Below are positions 38,167 to 38,934 of a stretch of 38,934 nucleotides of DNA, piece after piece. The DNA is from a virus. The stretch spans positions 1-38,934 of IMG/VR virus record IMGVR_UViG_3300020472_000068. One strand, given 5' to 3'. The position numbers and the translations under genes were made by a program. The notes beneath the pieces were generated by a model, which saw only the letters and a program-made list of their open reading frames with translations, did not search any database and had not been told where the DNA came from. Numbering within the stretch: position 1 is the stretch's first letter; every line of letters begins with the position of its first letter.

Positions 38167-38672
38167 AGCACTTTCTTTTCCTACTGCTATTAGCAGCCCC
38201 AGTTCATGCTGGAGGTATCACCCATAAGATCACAGCTACAGCTCAAGCGTCAGTTGACGGAAGTTATTCTCACGCAAAACGCATCGGAAGTACATATTCT
38301 ATGAGTAGCTCTGGAGTAACGGCAGGGACAATGGGACATTTAGACGTCCCAGCATCATCAAATAATGCTCTAACAGGAGTCGCTGCAACGCATGGTTCAG
38401 GTTCTTATACCCAGACGACCGCAGGCGCAGCTACAACTTTTAGCGAAACATTCGTACAAGGTGATGATGTTCCAAGTGCTACAACTTTAAGTTCTGGTGC
38501 TGTTGGAAGTTTGCCAATGTTGGGAGATACGATTACATATACTGGAGGAGATAATACTGGATTAGCTGCAACAATTACTAGTGTATCTGGTGGAACTATT
38601 GGCTTGACTGCTGGTAAATCTGGTACTTCTGTAACTGGTTCAATAACCTCATCTTTATCGATAGGTGATTAA
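38163..38672 (+). CDS. Secreted Thr/Ser/Gly-rich protein with signal peptide, unknown function (copy 2)
   Basis: This 169-aa protein is the variant of the one at 83-592, with ten substitutions. Three lie in the signal peptide (Phe, Leu and His for Leu, Ile and Asn), and a cluster of five lies at about residues 99-113. Of roughly 47 base changes across the gene, most are silent, showing selection on the protein. It is linked to its neighbours by ATGA and TAATG. The signal peptide ends at Val-His-Ala-Gly. The mature chain lacks cysteine and has Gly-Asp-Thr-Ile-Thr-Tyr-Thr-Gly-Gly and a Ser/Thr/Gly-rich end. Function is unknown. Confidence 0.88.
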   Translation: MKHFLFLLLLAAPVHAGGITHKITATAQASVDGSYSHAKRIGSTYSMSSSGVTAGTMGHLDVPASSNNALTGVAATHGSGSYTQTTAGAATTFSETFVQGDDVPSATTLSSGAVGSLPMLGDTITYTGGDNTGLAATITSVSGGTIGLTAGKSGTSVTGSITSSLSIGD

Positions 38673-38934
38673 TGCGTTATTTATTATTAATAGCCTTTAT
38701 TTCCCTTCCATCACAAGCAGTCCCAGTTATTCCTGGATTTAATTCAGGTTCTACTACAGCAAGAACTGAGAGTAAGCAAAATACAACTGAGTTAATAGAA
38801 TCGTGGTCATATTCGACAGGCTATGAATACTCGATTGGTGGTTCAAACTTGTCAATACAAGGCGATATGTTACCTAAAACAGTTACTACAGGTACTCACG
38901 TTGTAGATGGAATTACTACTACTCATCATGGGAT
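38672..38934 (+). CDS. Secreted protein with signal peptide, 5' part (runs off the window)
   Basis: This is the first 87 residues of the variant of the 140-aa gene at 592-1014. The signal peptide differs (Leu-Leu-Ile-Ala-Phe-Ile-Ser-Leu-Pro-Ser-Gln-Ala), but the mature part matches except for Val/Ile, Thr/Ser and Asn/Ser changes. The reading frame is intact to the edge, so it is cut by the window end, not broken. Confidence 0.85.
   Translation, partial: MRYLLLIAFISLPSQAVPVIPGFNSGSTTARTESKQNTTELIESWSYSTGYEYSIGGSNLSIQGDMLPKTVTTGTHVVDGITTTHHG

Larger units (their letters stand above)
38081..38934. repeat. Right copy of the imperfect 854-bp terminal direct repeat
   Basis: It matches bases 1-854 at constant offset 38,080 with 80 substitutions and no gap. 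The last 77 bases (38858-38934) are identical to 778-854, and the mismatch density just before that is high. The exact 77-base identity at the sequence edge equals a common assembler k-mer length, pointing to a graph branch where two strain variants meet. Confidence 0.93.

Noticed and set aside
1-38934. Prophage features: integrase, attachment site in a tRNA, repressor
   Set aside because: No integrase motif, no tRNA-like cloverleaf and no typical repressor were seen, so the phage appears strictly lytic from this sequence.
1-38934. CRISPR array or anti-CRISPR locus
   Set aside because: No regularly spaced identical repeats with unique spacers. The 23-bp repeats are degenerate and contiguous. 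Anti-CRISPR cannot be recognised by eye among the small early genes.

Overview
The window looks like an essentially complete genome, circularly permuted by assembly, of a T7-like podovirus that infects marine picocyanobacteria, most likely Prochlorococcus. The evidence is an AT-rich sequence, a single-subunit phage RNA polymerase, and a full set of T7-type virion genes in T7 order. The tail fibre also carries the Gly-rich and cupredoxin-like modules familiar from cyanophages. I see no integrase, tRNA, CRISPR array, transposase or photosynthesis/carbon genes (psbA, hli, talC). The first 854 bases match the last 854 at about 90.6% (80 mismatches counted by eye, no indels), so one genome round is probably about 38,080 bp. 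The mismatches suggest that two strain variants of the same locus were joined.

Layout, read along the minus strand from the presumed genome left end. (1) 34.1-31.1 kb: small early genes, four preceded by a hairpin plus CCCAGAA leader. This block includes two neighbouring NrdR-type zinc ribbons. (2) 30.8-24.7 kb: RNA polymerase, ssDNA-binding protein, endonuclease I, primase-helicase, 5'-3' exonuclease and a DUF3310 protein. No DNA polymerase gene is present here or elsewhere. (3) 24.7-3.3 kb: gp7.3-like protein, portal, scaffold, capsid with a terminator directly after it, tail tubes gp11/gp12, internal proteins gp13-gp16, tail fibre, Gly-rich fibre protein and an accessory tail protein. (4) 3.2-1.7 kb: three membrane-anchored unknowns. 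(5) Across the window junction (37.7-38.9 kb and 1-1.7 kb): a plus-strand cassette of four coupled genes, one holin-like protein followed by three with signal peptides. (6) 37.2-35.1 kb: a small gene, terminase small and large subunits, and a terminator.

The roughly 970 bp between the terminase and the first early gene have no genes. They contain degenerate 23-bp tandem repeats, a polypyrimidine tract, five short repeats phased at 10-13 bp, several hairpins and a sigma70-like promoter. By T7 analogy the physical DNA ends, the packaging signal and the early promoter lie here.

The most unusual features are the missing DNA polymerase, the reversed secreted cassette, the paired NrdR zinc ribbons, a HExxH metallopeptidase motif in the gp16-like protein with a transglycosylase in the gp15-like protein, and the repeated early leader element.
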